Below, piece by piece: positions 7,786 to 14,153 of a stretch of 16,070 nucleotides of DNA. Position numbers and translations under genes: made by a program. The DNA is from JBPCRW01 sp050996405. Lineage in GTDB: Bacteria > Acidobacteriota > Blastocatellia > Pyrinomonadales > Pyrinomonadaceae. The notes under the pieces were generated by a model. The model saw only the letters and a program-made list of their open reading frames with translations, was not told where the DNA came from and did not search any database. The stretch spans positions 1 to 16,070 of the forward strand of contig JBPCRW010000088.1 in the NCBI GenBank assembly GCA_050996405.1, written 5' to 3'. Within the stretch, counting starts at the first letter, position 1, and each line of letters begins with the position of its first letter.

Positions 7786-8139
7786 TTACCTTCCGAAAAA
7801 AAACCAGAACGCCGCCGCCAGCGCGAAATAACGAAGGTTGCGGCGAAACGTCTGCGGAAAATCCGCGGTAAAAAATTTCCAGACTAACCCTGCGCCCTGC
7901 GCTTTGGCGCGATAGATTTTGCCGTGAGCGCGGATGACGAGATTGTTTAGATAATTGACCAGACGCGGGTCGCGCGATTCACTGCGGGCGATTGCCAAAT
8001 CAGAAGCGGCGCGATGGTAAAGCTCGCCGAATTCACGCACTTCCGCCTTTGAAAGTTTTTGCAAAGCGAAAGCGTCCAGCATCGAAAGCAAATCTTCGAG
8101 CCGCCAGTTATTTTTTCGTTTGTCCGCAAATCGATTCAT
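7786..8139 (-). pseudogene. SpoIIM-family membrane protein, truncated remnant
   Basis: The 117 residues match the N-terminal cytosolic part of SpoIIM/DUF95-type membrane proteins: NWRLEDLLSMLD, LSKAEVREFGELYHRAASDL, YLNNLVIRAHGKIY, then FPQTFRRNLRYFALAAAFWF, the start of the first membrane helix. Family members are usually around 300 aa with several further helices. Here the frame stops right after the first helix begins, and the convergent regulator gene ends 5 bp farther on. Reading the other two frames past the 8-bp A/T run (7796-7803) gives no continuing membrane protein, so this is a real loss of the 3' end rather than a single frameshift. No Shine-Dalgarno sequence is seen upstream. It is most likely a decayed gene. 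Confidence 0.7.
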
Positions 8140-8147
8140 CGCGTTCT

Positions 8148-8175
8148 GATTTTAGATTCTGGATTTCGGATTGGC
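8148..8175. repeat. Heptamer tract, GATTNNN x4
   Basis: Four consecutive 7-bp units all start with GATT: GATTTTA, GATTCTG, GATTTCG and GATTGGC. The tract lies between the truncated SpoIIM start and the IS remnant. It has the same period as the heptamer tracts near 10792, 11504, 14124 and 14528 but a different sequence. Confidence 0.6.
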
Positions 8176-8211
8176 AATCTGAAAACGCCCGATTGCGACA
8201 TTTATTATTTA

Positions 8212-8539
8212 GAGCGTGTTTGGAAATTCAATTTTCTAATTTGATGTGCTTGAGCATTACGCTTACCATCGCCGAAAATAGTAATAAACGGTTTGCCGAC
8301 ACGGATAATCCTGCGGCAAATATCGCCATGCAGAGCCGGTTCGCAAAACGTAAAAAAGCGCGCTGCAGACTTGGCGTAAATCAATTCTGCGCCGTCGCCC
8401 AAACTGTTCGGGCGGTGGTAACATATGTTCGAGCAATTGCCATTGCTCATCTGAAAGGTCAGACGGATAGGTTTTTCTTTTCATTGCAGAAACAGCCTAA
8501 CCGTTTCGGCTGACCTTTCCCGAATTTCCAAACACGCTC
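8212..8539. mobile_element. Internally deleted IS5-family element (MITE-like), 328 bp
   Basis: Perfect 18-bp terminal inverted repeats GAGCGTGTTTGGAAATTC (8212-8229) and its complement (8522-8539) bound a 328-bp unit. The trinucleotide TTA directly flanks both ends (8209-8211 and 8540-8542), consistent with a 3-bp TNA target duplication as in the IS1031 group of IS5. Inside is only the N-terminal part of an IS5-type transposase on the minus strand. A full IS5-family element is roughly 0.8-1.2 kb, so about two thirds are missing. The ends are intact, so it could be mobilised in trans by a full copy elsewhere in the genome. Confidence 0.85.
8263..8484 (-). pseudogene. IS5-family transposase, N-terminal fragment
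   Basis: The 73-residue frame opens MKRKTYPSDLSDEQWQLLEH and continues with QVCSALFYVLRTGSAWRYLP and YYYFRRW, the DUF4096-type N-terminal domain of IS5/IS1031 transposases. It stops exactly where the full protein would continue toward the DDE catalytic domain. None of the catalytic residues is present, so the fragment cannot transpose by itself. About 50 bp separate its stop from the inner terminal repeat, which places the deletion junction near 8262. Confidence 0.85.
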
Positions 8540-8643
8540 TTAGAATTTTTCATCTAAAACCGCTTGCTTTTACCGTTGACTAATTCTTTCAAGAAGCGCA
8601 AAATTAACCTTGCCCTGAAATAATTTAAAGAGAATTACACGAA

Positions 8644-8925
8644 ATGAATTTTACCGAACAGAGCGCGGTTCAGCGGGCTAAAGAAGATTTAGCCGGACGT
8701 TTAAAAATCAAGCCGGACGATGTTCACGATGGTTCTGTGATTGAAAAAGATTTTCCCGACGCATCGCTCGGCGCGCCGGTCGGCGATGAAATGAGCGCGC
8801 AAATGATTTCCGGCGGCTGGCAGATTATTTTAAAAGCCGACGGGAAAAATTTCGAGTATCGCGCCGATAAATACCAGCTTCGCTTAGTCGATTTCGACGG
8901 AACGAATTATATTATCGAATCGTAA
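8644..8925 (+). CDS. Small single-domain protein with PDASLG motif, unknown function
   Basis: The 93-aa product has an N-terminal helix (VQRAKEDLAGRLKIKPDDV), then FPDASLGAPVGDEM and GGWQIILKADGKNFEYRAD. This resembles a widespread small domain with the pattern W/F-PDxSLGxP...YxIxLxxDGxxYxY, often found at the C terminus of secreted bacterial proteins, whose function I do not know. Here the domain stands alone, without signal peptide or membrane segment, so it should be cytosolic. The Cys often found after SLG is Ala here. A modest GAGA lies about 10 nt upstream of the ATG. It precedes the subtilisin gene on the same strand, but a terminator-like hairpin lies between them. Confidence 0.75.
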   Translation: MNFTEQSAVQRAKEDLAGRLKIKPDDVHDGSVIEKDFPDASLGAPVGDEMSAQMISGGWQIILKADGKNFEYRADKYQLRLVDFDGTNYIIES

Positions 8926-8928
8926 ATG

Positions 8929-8969
8929 AAAGCATAGAGAATTAAAGTTCTTTACTGCTTTTATTTTTT
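8929..8969 (+). terminator. Terminator-like hairpin between small protein and subtilisin genes
   Basis: AAAGCA (8929-8934) pairs with TGCTTT (8956-8961), with inner pairing of AGAGAA and TTCTTT, followed by a T-rich tract to 8969. The tract ends immediately before the GGAG Shine-Dalgarno sequence (8970-8973) of the protease gene, so the hairpin could both limit read-through and affect ribosome access. Confidence 0.55.
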
Positions 8970-8978
8970 GGAGTAAAA

Positions 8979-10394
8979 ATGAATCGTAAAAATATCTGGA
9001 TTCACGTTTGCATTGCCGTCGTCATCGTTACGCTGGCGGCTGTTCTTGGACAAATCAGGCATTGGGAAAAATCTCTGGAGATGTATAAAAATATTTCCAG
9101 AACAACGCCGAAGCCCATTTCGATTCCGCGCGCGAAAAATGATACCGAACACGAAGTTCTGGTGAAATTTCGCCCGGATGTCAGTCTTGCCGACATCAAA
9201 AAAATCGCCGTCAAAAATAACGACACGATTGAAGACAAGTACGAATTTACAAAAAATCTGGTAGCGATTGACGACCTCGACGGATTGGACGCGGAAAGGG
9301 TTGCCGCGCAGTATCGGCGGATGTCGAATCTGGTCGAATACGCCGAACCGAATCTCGTTATCAAACTCGACCCGACCGAAACCCCGAAAGACTCCTGGAA
9401 TTTGAAACCAAACGAACTGGCTTCGCCAAATGACCCGATGTTTGCCGACCAATGGGCTTTGAGCAACGACGGCAAAAACGGCGGTAAGGAAAAAGCCGAC
9501 ATCAACGCGCTTCTGGCTTGGAAAAAAACGCAAGGCAGCGAAGATATTGTGGTTGCGGTTTTGGACAGCGGAGTTGATTACACGCATCCAGATTTAGCTG
9601 CGAATATCTGGACGCGCCCCGATTCGCTTCCTGCTTACACCGATGACGAACTCGGAACGTTTAACGATTTACACGGCTTTAACGCGACCGACAACGATGC
9701 CGACCCGATGGACGACAACGGACACGGAACGCACTGCGCCGGAATCATCGGCGCGGAAGGCGACAACGACGAAGGCATCGCCGGAATCAACTGGCACGTC
9801 GAAATTATGCCGCTCAAATTTATGGGGCGCGGCGGTTTCGGCACGACCAAAGACGCGATTGAAGCGATAAATTACGCAATCGAACGCAAAAAAGATGGTG
9901 TAAATATTCGCGTGATTAACGCGAGTTGGGGTTCGACGCAGAATTCAAAAGCACTCGAAGACGCGATTCGCGCCGCCAATGAAGCGGGAATTTTATTTGT
10001 CGCCGCCGCCGGAAACGACGGGACGAGCAACGACAAACGCCCGCATTATCCTTCAAACTACGATTTGCCGAATGTCATCAGCGTTGCCGCGATTGACCGC
10101 GCCGATAGTTTGACTTCGTTTTCAAAGTTCGGCGTGAAAACGCTTCACATCGCCGCGCCCGGCAAAGATATTCTTTCAACTTGGCTCAACGGCGGTTATC
10201 GTGAAGCGTCGGGAACTTCGATGGCTGCGCCGCAGGTTGCCGGAGTCGCCGCATTGATTCTTTCGCTCGAACCGAATATTTCGGTCGAAAAACTTCGCGC
10301 GAGAATTTTGAAGTCGGTCGATAAAATTGATTCGCTCGACGGAAAAGTTGAAAGCGGCGGCAGATTAAACGCGGCGAAGGCTTTGGGAAACTAG
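8979..10394 (+). CDS. S8 subtilisin-family serine protease with propeptide
   Basis: The 471-aa protease starts with a signal peptide or signal anchor (about 5-24; WIHVCIAVVIVTLAAVLG). A propeptide follows (about 57-130; HEVLVKFRPDVSLADIKKIA, YAEPNLVIKL), of the fervidolysin/I9-like type that assists folding and inhibits the enzyme. The catalytic domain shows VVAVLDSGVDYTHPDL (Asp196), DDNGHGTHCAG (His249), VAAAGNDG (oxyanion Asn346) and SGTSMAAPQVAG (Ser414), so the triad is intact. It ends shortly after the catalytic domain, with no pre-peptidase or sorting domain. GGAG 5 nt before the ATG fixes the start. It probably acts in the periplasm or outside the cell. A strong terminator follows, so the unit ends with this gene. 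Confidence 0.96.
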   Translation: MNRKNIWIHVCIAVVIVTLAAVLGQIRHWEKSLEMYKNISRTTPKPISIPRAKNDTEHEVLVKFRPDVSLADIKKIAVKNNDTIEDKYEFTKNLVAIDDLDGLDAERVAAQYRRMSNLVEYAEPNLVIKLDPTETPKDSWNLKPNELASPNDPMFADQWALSNDGKNGGKEKADINALLAWKKTQGSEDIVVAVLDSGVDYTHPDLAANIWTRPDSLPAYTDDELGTFNDLHGFNATDNDADPMDDNGHGTHCAGIIGAEGDNDEGIAGINWHVEIMPLKFMGRGGFGTTKDAIEAINYAIERKKDGVNIRVINASWGSTQNSKALEDAIRAANEAGILFVAAAGNDGTSNDKRPHYPSNYDLPNVISVAAIDRADSLTSFSKFGVKTLHIAAPGKDILSTWLNGGYREASGTSMAAPQVAGVAALILSLEPNISVEKLRARILKSVDKIDSLDGKVESGGRLNAAKALGN

Positions 10395-10418
10395 CAAATT
10401 TACAATGGAAATTTTTTC

Positions 10419-10449
10419 AGCCGTTCTGCAAGGGACGGCTTTTTATTTT
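10419..10449 (+). terminator. Intrinsic terminator of the subtilisin gene
   Basis: AGCCGTTC (10419-10426) pairs with GGACGGCT (10433-10440), one G-U pair, across a TGCAAG loop, followed directly by TTTTTATTTT. It lies 24 nt after the subtilisin stop. Confidence 0.88.
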
Positions 10450-10544
10450 CGACAATCTGCGGTAATCGTCAACCATTTGGAACATTTAAAACTAATCTTA
10501 ACTTCGCTTTTTCAATGAACTATTCAATTCATTTATGACTTTAA

Positions 10545-10759
10545 ACATCTGGAGATACAATGGTTTGCAGCCATTCTCCGATTTACTGGCACGGTCATTG
10601 CTCTAACAGCAATCGACAACGGTAATTGAAAAATTATCCGTTTCGTTTGTTCAATGTGAACCTGGATGTTTTATTGATGCGGCTTGACTTTTCAGCCCTT
10701 CCGACCCTAATTGAGCCGCAAACTGCAAAAGCCTGAAATTTCTCAGGCTTTTATTTTTA
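10545..10759 (+). ncRNA. Candidate structured non-coding RNA, unknown family
   Basis: The stretch between the subtilisin terminator and rsmI has no credible protein frame but contains a series of hairpins. GGAG/CTCC plus AATGG/CCATT span 10551-10579; GTC-ATTGCT/AGCAAT-GAC spans about 10594-10617; CGG/CCG plus TAATT/AATTA with a GAAA loop span 10620-10640; TGCGGCT/AGCCGCA spans 10678-10720. A strong intrinsic terminator ends the region. This arrangement fits an independent small RNA or a long structured leader that terminates before rsmI. I see no match to 6S, SRP, RNase P, tmRNA or a common riboswitch core, and no convincing promoter, so the 5' end is a guess. Confidence 0.4.
10727..10759 (+). 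terminator. Intrinsic terminator after candidate ncRNA
   Basis: A perfect stem AAAAGCCTGA (10727-10736) and its complement (10743-10752) encloses an AATTTC loop and is followed by a T-rich tract (TTATTTTTAT). No protein gene ends within 330 bp upstream, so the terminator must serve a non-coding transcript or attenuate transcription toward rsmI. Confidence 0.85.
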
Positions 10760-10791
10760 TCGTTTCTTAATCGTTAATTTTCGCCTCGCTT

Positions 10792-10826
10792 CATTTACCA
10801 TTTACCGTTTAACATTTACCATTTAA
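10792..10826. repeat. Heptamer tract CATTTAC x5 abutting the rsmI start
   Basis: Five 7-bp units (CATTTAC three times, one CGTTTAA, one CATTTAA) run without a gap up to four bases before the rsmI ATG. They occupy the place where a Shine-Dalgarno sequence is expected, and none is visible. Confidence 0.75.
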
Positions 10827-10830
10827 CAAT

Positions 10831-11673
10831 ATGTTCGGCACTCTATATCTGGTCGCTACGCCAATCGGAAATCTTTCAGACATTTCCGAACGCGCCCTAA
10901 AAACTTTGCGCGAAGCCGATTTAATCGCCTGCGAAGACACGCGCCACACGCGCAAACTGCTGACCCATTTCGGAATTTCAAACAAACTCAAGAGTTATCA
11001 CGAACACAACGAAACCGCGCGCGCCGAAGAATTTATACAGCTTTTAACGGACGGAAAAAACATCGCGGTCGTGTCGGACGCGGGAACGCCCGGAATTTCC
11101 GACCCGAGTTTCAGAATCGTCCAAAAGGCGCGCGAAACAGGCGTAAAAGTCGTTTCGATTCCTGGCGCGGTCGCATTTGTAACTGCCGCGATTGTTTCGG
11201 GACTGCCGACCGATTCGCTTTTTTTCGGCGGTTTTCTGCCTTCTAAAAAAGGCGAAAGACAAAAGCGTTTAGAAGAAGTTCGGAAAATTCCGGCGACGCT
11301 GGTTTTTTACGAATCGCCGCGCCGTCTGGAAAAATCGCTGGCGGATTGCGCGGAGATTCTCGGCAACAGAAAAGCATCGGTCGCCCGTGAATTAACCAAA
11401 CTGCACGAAGAAGTTCTGGGCGGAAATCTCGACGAACTGGCAAAAAATTTTGCAGGTCGTGAAGTAAAAGGTGAAATTGTTTTGGTGATTGACCGCGAAG
11501 AAATTCAAAGTCCAAAGTCCAAACTCCAAACTCCAAAGTCCGTTCTTGAGCGAATTGTCGAGTTAGAAGAAAAAGGCTTGGACAGAAAAGCCGCGCTCAA
11601 AAAAACGGCTAAAGAATTCGGCATTTCGCGCTCGGAAGCCTATCGTTTGCTGGTTTCCGCCAAAAAAGATTAA
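10831..11673 (+). CDS. rsmI: 16S rRNA (cytidine(1402)-2'-O)-methyltransferase RsmI
   Basis: The 280-aa enzyme is expected to use S-adenosylmethionine to methylate the 2'-O of C1402 in the decoding centre of 16S rRNA. The tetrapyrrole-methylase fold is complete: GTLYLVATPIGNLSDIS (3-19), LIACEDTRHTRKLL (31-44), YHEHNE (56-61), VVSDAGTPGISDP (80-92), PGAVAFVTA (111-119), FGGFLP (132-137) and FYESPRRL (159-166). A short linker (about 225-237) is encoded by a heptamer tandem repeat. A C-terminal helical, helix-turn-helix-like tail follows (KKTAKEFGISRSEAYRLLVS). The ATG is certain from homology at residues 3-15, yet no Shine-Dalgarno sequence precedes it. It is convergent with the lipoprotein gene at 11790. 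Confidence 0.97.
   Translation: MFGTLYLVATPIGNLSDISERALKTLREADLIACEDTRHTRKLLTHFGISNKLKSYHEHNETARAEEFIQLLTDGKNIAVVSDAGTPGISDPSFRIVQKARETGVKVVSIPGAVAFVTAAIVSGLPTDSLFFGGFLPSKKGERQKRLEEVRKIPATLVFYESPRRLEKSLADCAEILGNRKASVARELTKLHEEVLGGNLDELAKNFAGREVKGEIVLVIDREEIQSPKSKLQTPKSVLERIVELEEKGLDRKAALKKTAKEFGISRSEAYRLLVSAKKD
11504..11538. repeat. In-frame heptamer tandem repeat inside rsmI (TCCAAAG/C x5)
   Basis: Five 7-bp units (TTCAAAG, then TCCAAAG or TCCAAAC) lie within the rsmI coding sequence. Because three heptamers equal seven codons, the protein shows an echo of the repeat, QSPKSKL then QTPKSVL. The tract falls in the linker after the catalytic domain, where extra residues should be tolerated. 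Confidence 0.85.
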
Positions 11674-11697
11674 ACCTTACAGTTAAGAAAGCGCGAT

Positions 11698-11724
11698 GGG
11701 CAAACAAAAGATTTTTGTTTGCCC
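11698..11724. terminator. Hairpin between convergent rsmI and lipoprotein genes
   Basis: GGGCAAACAAAA (11698-11709) is perfectly complementary to TTTTGTTTGCCC (11713-11724) with a 3-nt loop. Lying 24 nt after the rsmI stop and 65 nt from the convergent gene's stop, it probably acts as a terminator for one or both. The downstream T-tract is weak on either strand. Confidence 0.65.
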
Positions 11725-11789
11725 GTCAAATTTAATTTCGAATAATCGCAATCACGAATTACAATTATTATTGAAACGATGTCGTTAAT

Positions 11790-12821
11790 TTATTTCGTCA
11801 CGGTAATTTCGCGTGTTGTCGAGTTATAGCCGTCGTTACCTACGAGATTTCCGTCCTTATCGACGAGTTCGAGTTTGACGTTGTGCGTGCCGTTTGACCA
11901 GCCAGACAGCCAAATCGGCTGCCACTTGTCAATGTATTTCGCCGCGCCGCCGTCAATCGAATAACGCACTCGATATTCGCCGCCGTCGCCTTGCAGTTTC
12001 GCGTTCGAGAGCCAGAAATCAATCATAATATTCTGCGCGTCGTCGCCCTTGTATTCGCCTTTTGGTCGGCTATAAGTCAGAAGCGGTTTCGACGCGTCAA
12101 CTGCGCCGCCGGTTGACGACGGCATATCTTTGCCTTCGGGCGTGGCGGACGGATTCGCGTTCGTATTCGCATTAGAATTTGAATTGGCTTTGGCGTTTGC
12201 CATTGTGTTTCCGGTGTTGGTTGTAGTTGGTTTCGACGTATCCGCGCCGCCGCCCTTGACCGTGAATTTCACCATCTGAAACGCGCCCGCATTTTTATAA
12301 CTCTCGTGCCAGGGACGCGACGGGAAAACGCGCAAAGTGTGTTCGCCGTCCGCGACATTGCGAAGTTCAAACGCCTGGTCGAGATTGTAATACGCTTCAT
12401 ACGGCTGGTTGTCGAGAATAACGTGAATGTGGTTGCCCATTCCGGTCGTCATATCTTTCATCGGTTTGTAGCCCTTTAAATCGCCGCTCAAATTTAATTT
12501 CACTTTGACGGTCGAACTTCCGACGGTCGAATCCGCCGCCGGTTCGACGATTTTTAAAACGGGCGCGGCATTGTCCTGCTCGCCGCGCTCTCGCATCATA
12601 TCGACGATTTTCTGCGGGCGCGCCGCTTCCGTCAAAGTCTGCGCTGCGGCTGATTCGGAAAGGGATGAATTTTCATCGGGTTTCATACCGTTATGAATAA
12701 AAGTATCATTGGTTTTATTCGTTCCCGTGTAGCCGCCCGGATTAAGCTGCGTCGGTTCTTTCTGGCAAGCCGTAAAAGCGGCAAGCACCAATAAAAACAA
12801 GAAAAATTTCGTTGATTTCAT
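11790..12821 (-). CDS. Putative lipoprotein with Asn-rich linker and two beta-rich domains
   Basis: The 343-aa product starts MKSTKFFLFLLVLAAFTACQ, a lipoprotein signal with lipidation predicted at Cys19 (FTAC). A first beta-rich region (about 88-190) contains VLKIVEPAADSTV, HIHVILDNQPYEAYYN and DGEHTLRVFPSRPWHES, reminiscent of small Ig-like domains that bear a HxHxxxD segment. A low-complexity linker rich in Asn, Ala, Ser and Thr (about 195-235) leads to a second beta-rich domain (about 245-343; FWLSNAKL, GEYRVRYSIDGG, NGTHNVKLELVDKDG). I do not know its function. The longer frame from 12890 overlaps lipB and would precede the signal peptide; ATG 12821 is preferred. It lies 19 nt after lipB and is probably co-transcribed with it. 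Confidence 0.8.
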   Translation of the reverse strand: MKSTKFFLFLLVLAAFTACQKEPTQLNPGGYTGTNKTNDTFIHNGMKPDENSSLSESAAAQTLTEAARPQKIVDMMRERGEQDNAAPVLKIVEPAADSTVGSSTVKVKLNLSGDLKGYKPMKDMTTGMGNHIHVILDNQPYEAYYNLDQAFELRNVADGEHTLRVFPSRPWHESYKNAGAFQMVKFTVKGGGADTSKPTTTNTGNTMANAKANSNSNANTNANPSATPEGKDMPSSTGGAVDASKPLLTYSRPKGEYKGDDAQNIMIDFWLSNAKLQGDGGEYRVRYSIDGGAAKYIDKWQPIWLSGWSNGTHNVKLELVDKDGNLVGNDGYNSTTREITVTK

Positions 12822-12840
12822 AATTTTCTTTTTTGTTTTT

Positions 12841-13515
12841 TCAAGCTGTCTGCACAACTCGTTTCTGTTCCTCTGTTTTCTTAAAATCAAATACTTCGCA
12901 AAAGTTTTTAATAATTTTATCTTCGACTTCCGCTAAATCAAGTTCGCATCCCAAAAGCCTTTCCATTGATGTCACGGGTTCGCCTTCGCAGGAAATTATC
13001 CGGTCAAAAAAACTCAAATCCGTATTCACATTCAGCGCGAAACCGTGCGTTGTCACCCAGCGTTTGATGTGAACGCCGATTGCCGCGATTTTTCCCATCC
13101 GCGTATGAACGCCGGTCAAACCTTCGATGCGAAACGATTCGATACCGAAATCGTTCATCGCGCGAATCAAAACTTCTTCCAGATTCCGCACATATTTATG
13201 AACGTCTTCGCGGTCGGGCGACAAATTTATAATCGGATAACCGACGATTTGCCCGATGCCGTGATACGTTATTTTGCCGCCGCGATTTGTTTCAAAAACC
13301 TGCGCGCCGAGCGTTTTCAAAATTTCCGCACTCGCCAAAACGCCGTCCATTTTCGCGCGGCGACCGAGCGTAAAAGTATGCGGATGTTCGAGCAGAAAAA
13401 GCGTGTCGGACGCGGTTTGAGCGATGACAGCCTGCTCCGTTTCCTTTTGCAAATCCAGCGCGGCGGCATAATCAATGCGTCCGAGACGGCGAACTTTTAA
13501 CGCTCTTTCAGTCAT
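12841..13515 (-). CDS. lipB: Lipoyl(octanoyl) transferase LipB
   Basis: The 224-aa enzyme transfers octanoate from acyl carrier protein to the lipoyl domains of 2-oxoacid dehydrogenases and the glycine cleavage H protein, the first step of endogenous lipoate synthesis. Signature segments are EHPHTFTLGRRA (43-54), RGGKITYHGIGQIVGYP (78-94), GVHTRMGKIAAIGVHIKRWV (135-154, catalytic Lys142), THGFALNV (156-163) and IISCEG (173-178, catalytic Cys176). Length is typical and all key residues are present. No strong Shine-Dalgarno sequence is seen before ATG 13515. LipA is not in the window. The gene is divergent from 13585, with a 69-bp shared upstream region containing a small palindrome (TTAGATTCTAA, 13540-13550). 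Confidence 0.96.
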   Translation of the reverse strand: MTERALKVRRLGRIDYAAALDLQKETEQAVIAQTASDTLFLLEHPHTFTLGRRAKMDGVLASAEILKTLGAQVFETNRGGKITYHGIGQIVGYPIINLSPDREDVHKYVRNLEEVLIRAMNDFGIESFRIEGLTGVHTRMGKIAAIGVHIKRWVTTHGFALNVNTDLSFFDRIISCEGEPVTSMERLLGCELDLAEVEDKIIKNFCEVFDFKKTEEQKRVVQTA

Positions 13516-13584
13516 CTTTGCTTTAGAAAAACTTTCAAGTTAGATTCTAATTGTAACATTTACCGTTAAGCAAAGAGGAAACCA

Positions 13585-14121
13585 ATGAAAACAGGAAAAA
13601 TTTTATCGAAAATTGTCGTTGTGGTGTGTTTGTTATGTTTGGTTTTGACCGCCGCCGCACAGACGAAACGCCGAAAGCCGGTCAGAAGAACGAGCCGTGC
13701 TTCGACTGCCGCGACCGCCGCCAACGCCGCCGAAATTAAAGCGAGCGCGGAAAAAGTTTCGACGCAGTTAAAAAACGTGACGAAATTTATTTACGTTCTC
13801 GGCGGCGTGGCGCAGACGATTCAAGACGTGGATGCGTCAGCTAAATCCGGCAGAGCCTCGCGGACAACCATCGACACAAACACGCGGAATAAACAATCGG
13901 TTGTCACAACGATTGGAAATCTCCGCGCCGGACTCTCCGCGCTCGAAGCCGAATTTCAGACGAAACCCGCGCTTTTGCCGTATCTTCCGCAAATTCAGGG
14001 AATTTCCGACATCGCCGCGAATGCCGAAGACCAGGCTTCAGCCGGACAATTTGTAAATTCGGGGAAAACGCTTTTGCAGGTGGTCGAAAAACTTTCCGAT
14101 ACGCTGGCGGCAATGCCTTAA
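13585..14121 (+). CDS. Secreted Ala/Thr-rich helical protein, unknown function
   Basis: The 178-aa product has a signal peptide (KIVVVVCLLCLVLTAAAQ, cleavage probably near AAAQ). A basic, Arg-rich stretch follows (TKRRKPVRRTSRAS), then a mostly helical Ala-rich body (AATAANAAEIKASAEKVST, LRAGLSALEAEFQTKP). I do not recognise a family. GAGGA about 6 nt upstream supports ATG 13585. The stop codon at 14119-14121 lies inside the TAATTA repeat that borders the four-helix-bundle element, so insertion of that element left the coding sequence intact. It is convergent with both the element's gene and the thioredoxin-like gene. Confidence 0.75.
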   Translation: MKTGKILSKIVVVVCLLCLVLTAAAQTKRRKPVRRTSRASTAATAANAAEIKASAEKVSTQLKNVTKFIYVLGGVAQTIQDVDASAKSGRASRTTIDTNTRNKQSVVTTIGNLRAGLSALEAEFQTKPALLPYLPQIQGISDIAANAEDQASAGQFVNSGKTLLQVVEKLSDTLAAMP

Positions 14122-14123
14122 TT

Positions 14124-14151
14124 AGTGGTGAACGGTGAATGGTGAGTGGTG
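14124..14151. repeat. Left heptamer array, ARYGGTG x4
   Basis: Four direct 7-bp units, AGTGGTG, AACGGTG, AATGGTG and AGTGGTG, run into the stop of the four-helix-bundle gene. They are in inverted orientation to the array at 14528-14562. Confidence 0.85.
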
Positions 14152-14153
14152 AG

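Noticed and set aside
7790..7810. SpoIIM truncation explained by a frameshift in the 8-bp homopolymer.
   Set aside because: Translating both alternative frames past the run gives short, non-membrane sequence ending inside the neighbouring gene, not the missing helices.
8205..8450. A second minus-strand open frame in the IS element (81 residues).
   Set aside because: It is out of frame with the clear transposase fragment at 8263-8484 and runs out through the terminal repeat.
7992..8513. A 173-residue open frame on the plus strand spanning the SpoIIM remnant and the IS remnant.
   Set aside because: It runs antisense through two recognisable minus-strand sequences and an IS end, has no recognisable motif and no ribosome-binding site.
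8961..9587. A 208-residue minus-strand open frame opposite the subtilisin gene.
   Set aside because: The subtilisin on the other strand has a full catalytic triad and Shine-Dalgarno sequence; the antisense frame is a composition effect.
13045..13500. A 151-residue plus-strand open frame opposite lipB.
   Set aside because: lipB is certain from its conserved motifs; the antisense frame has no support.
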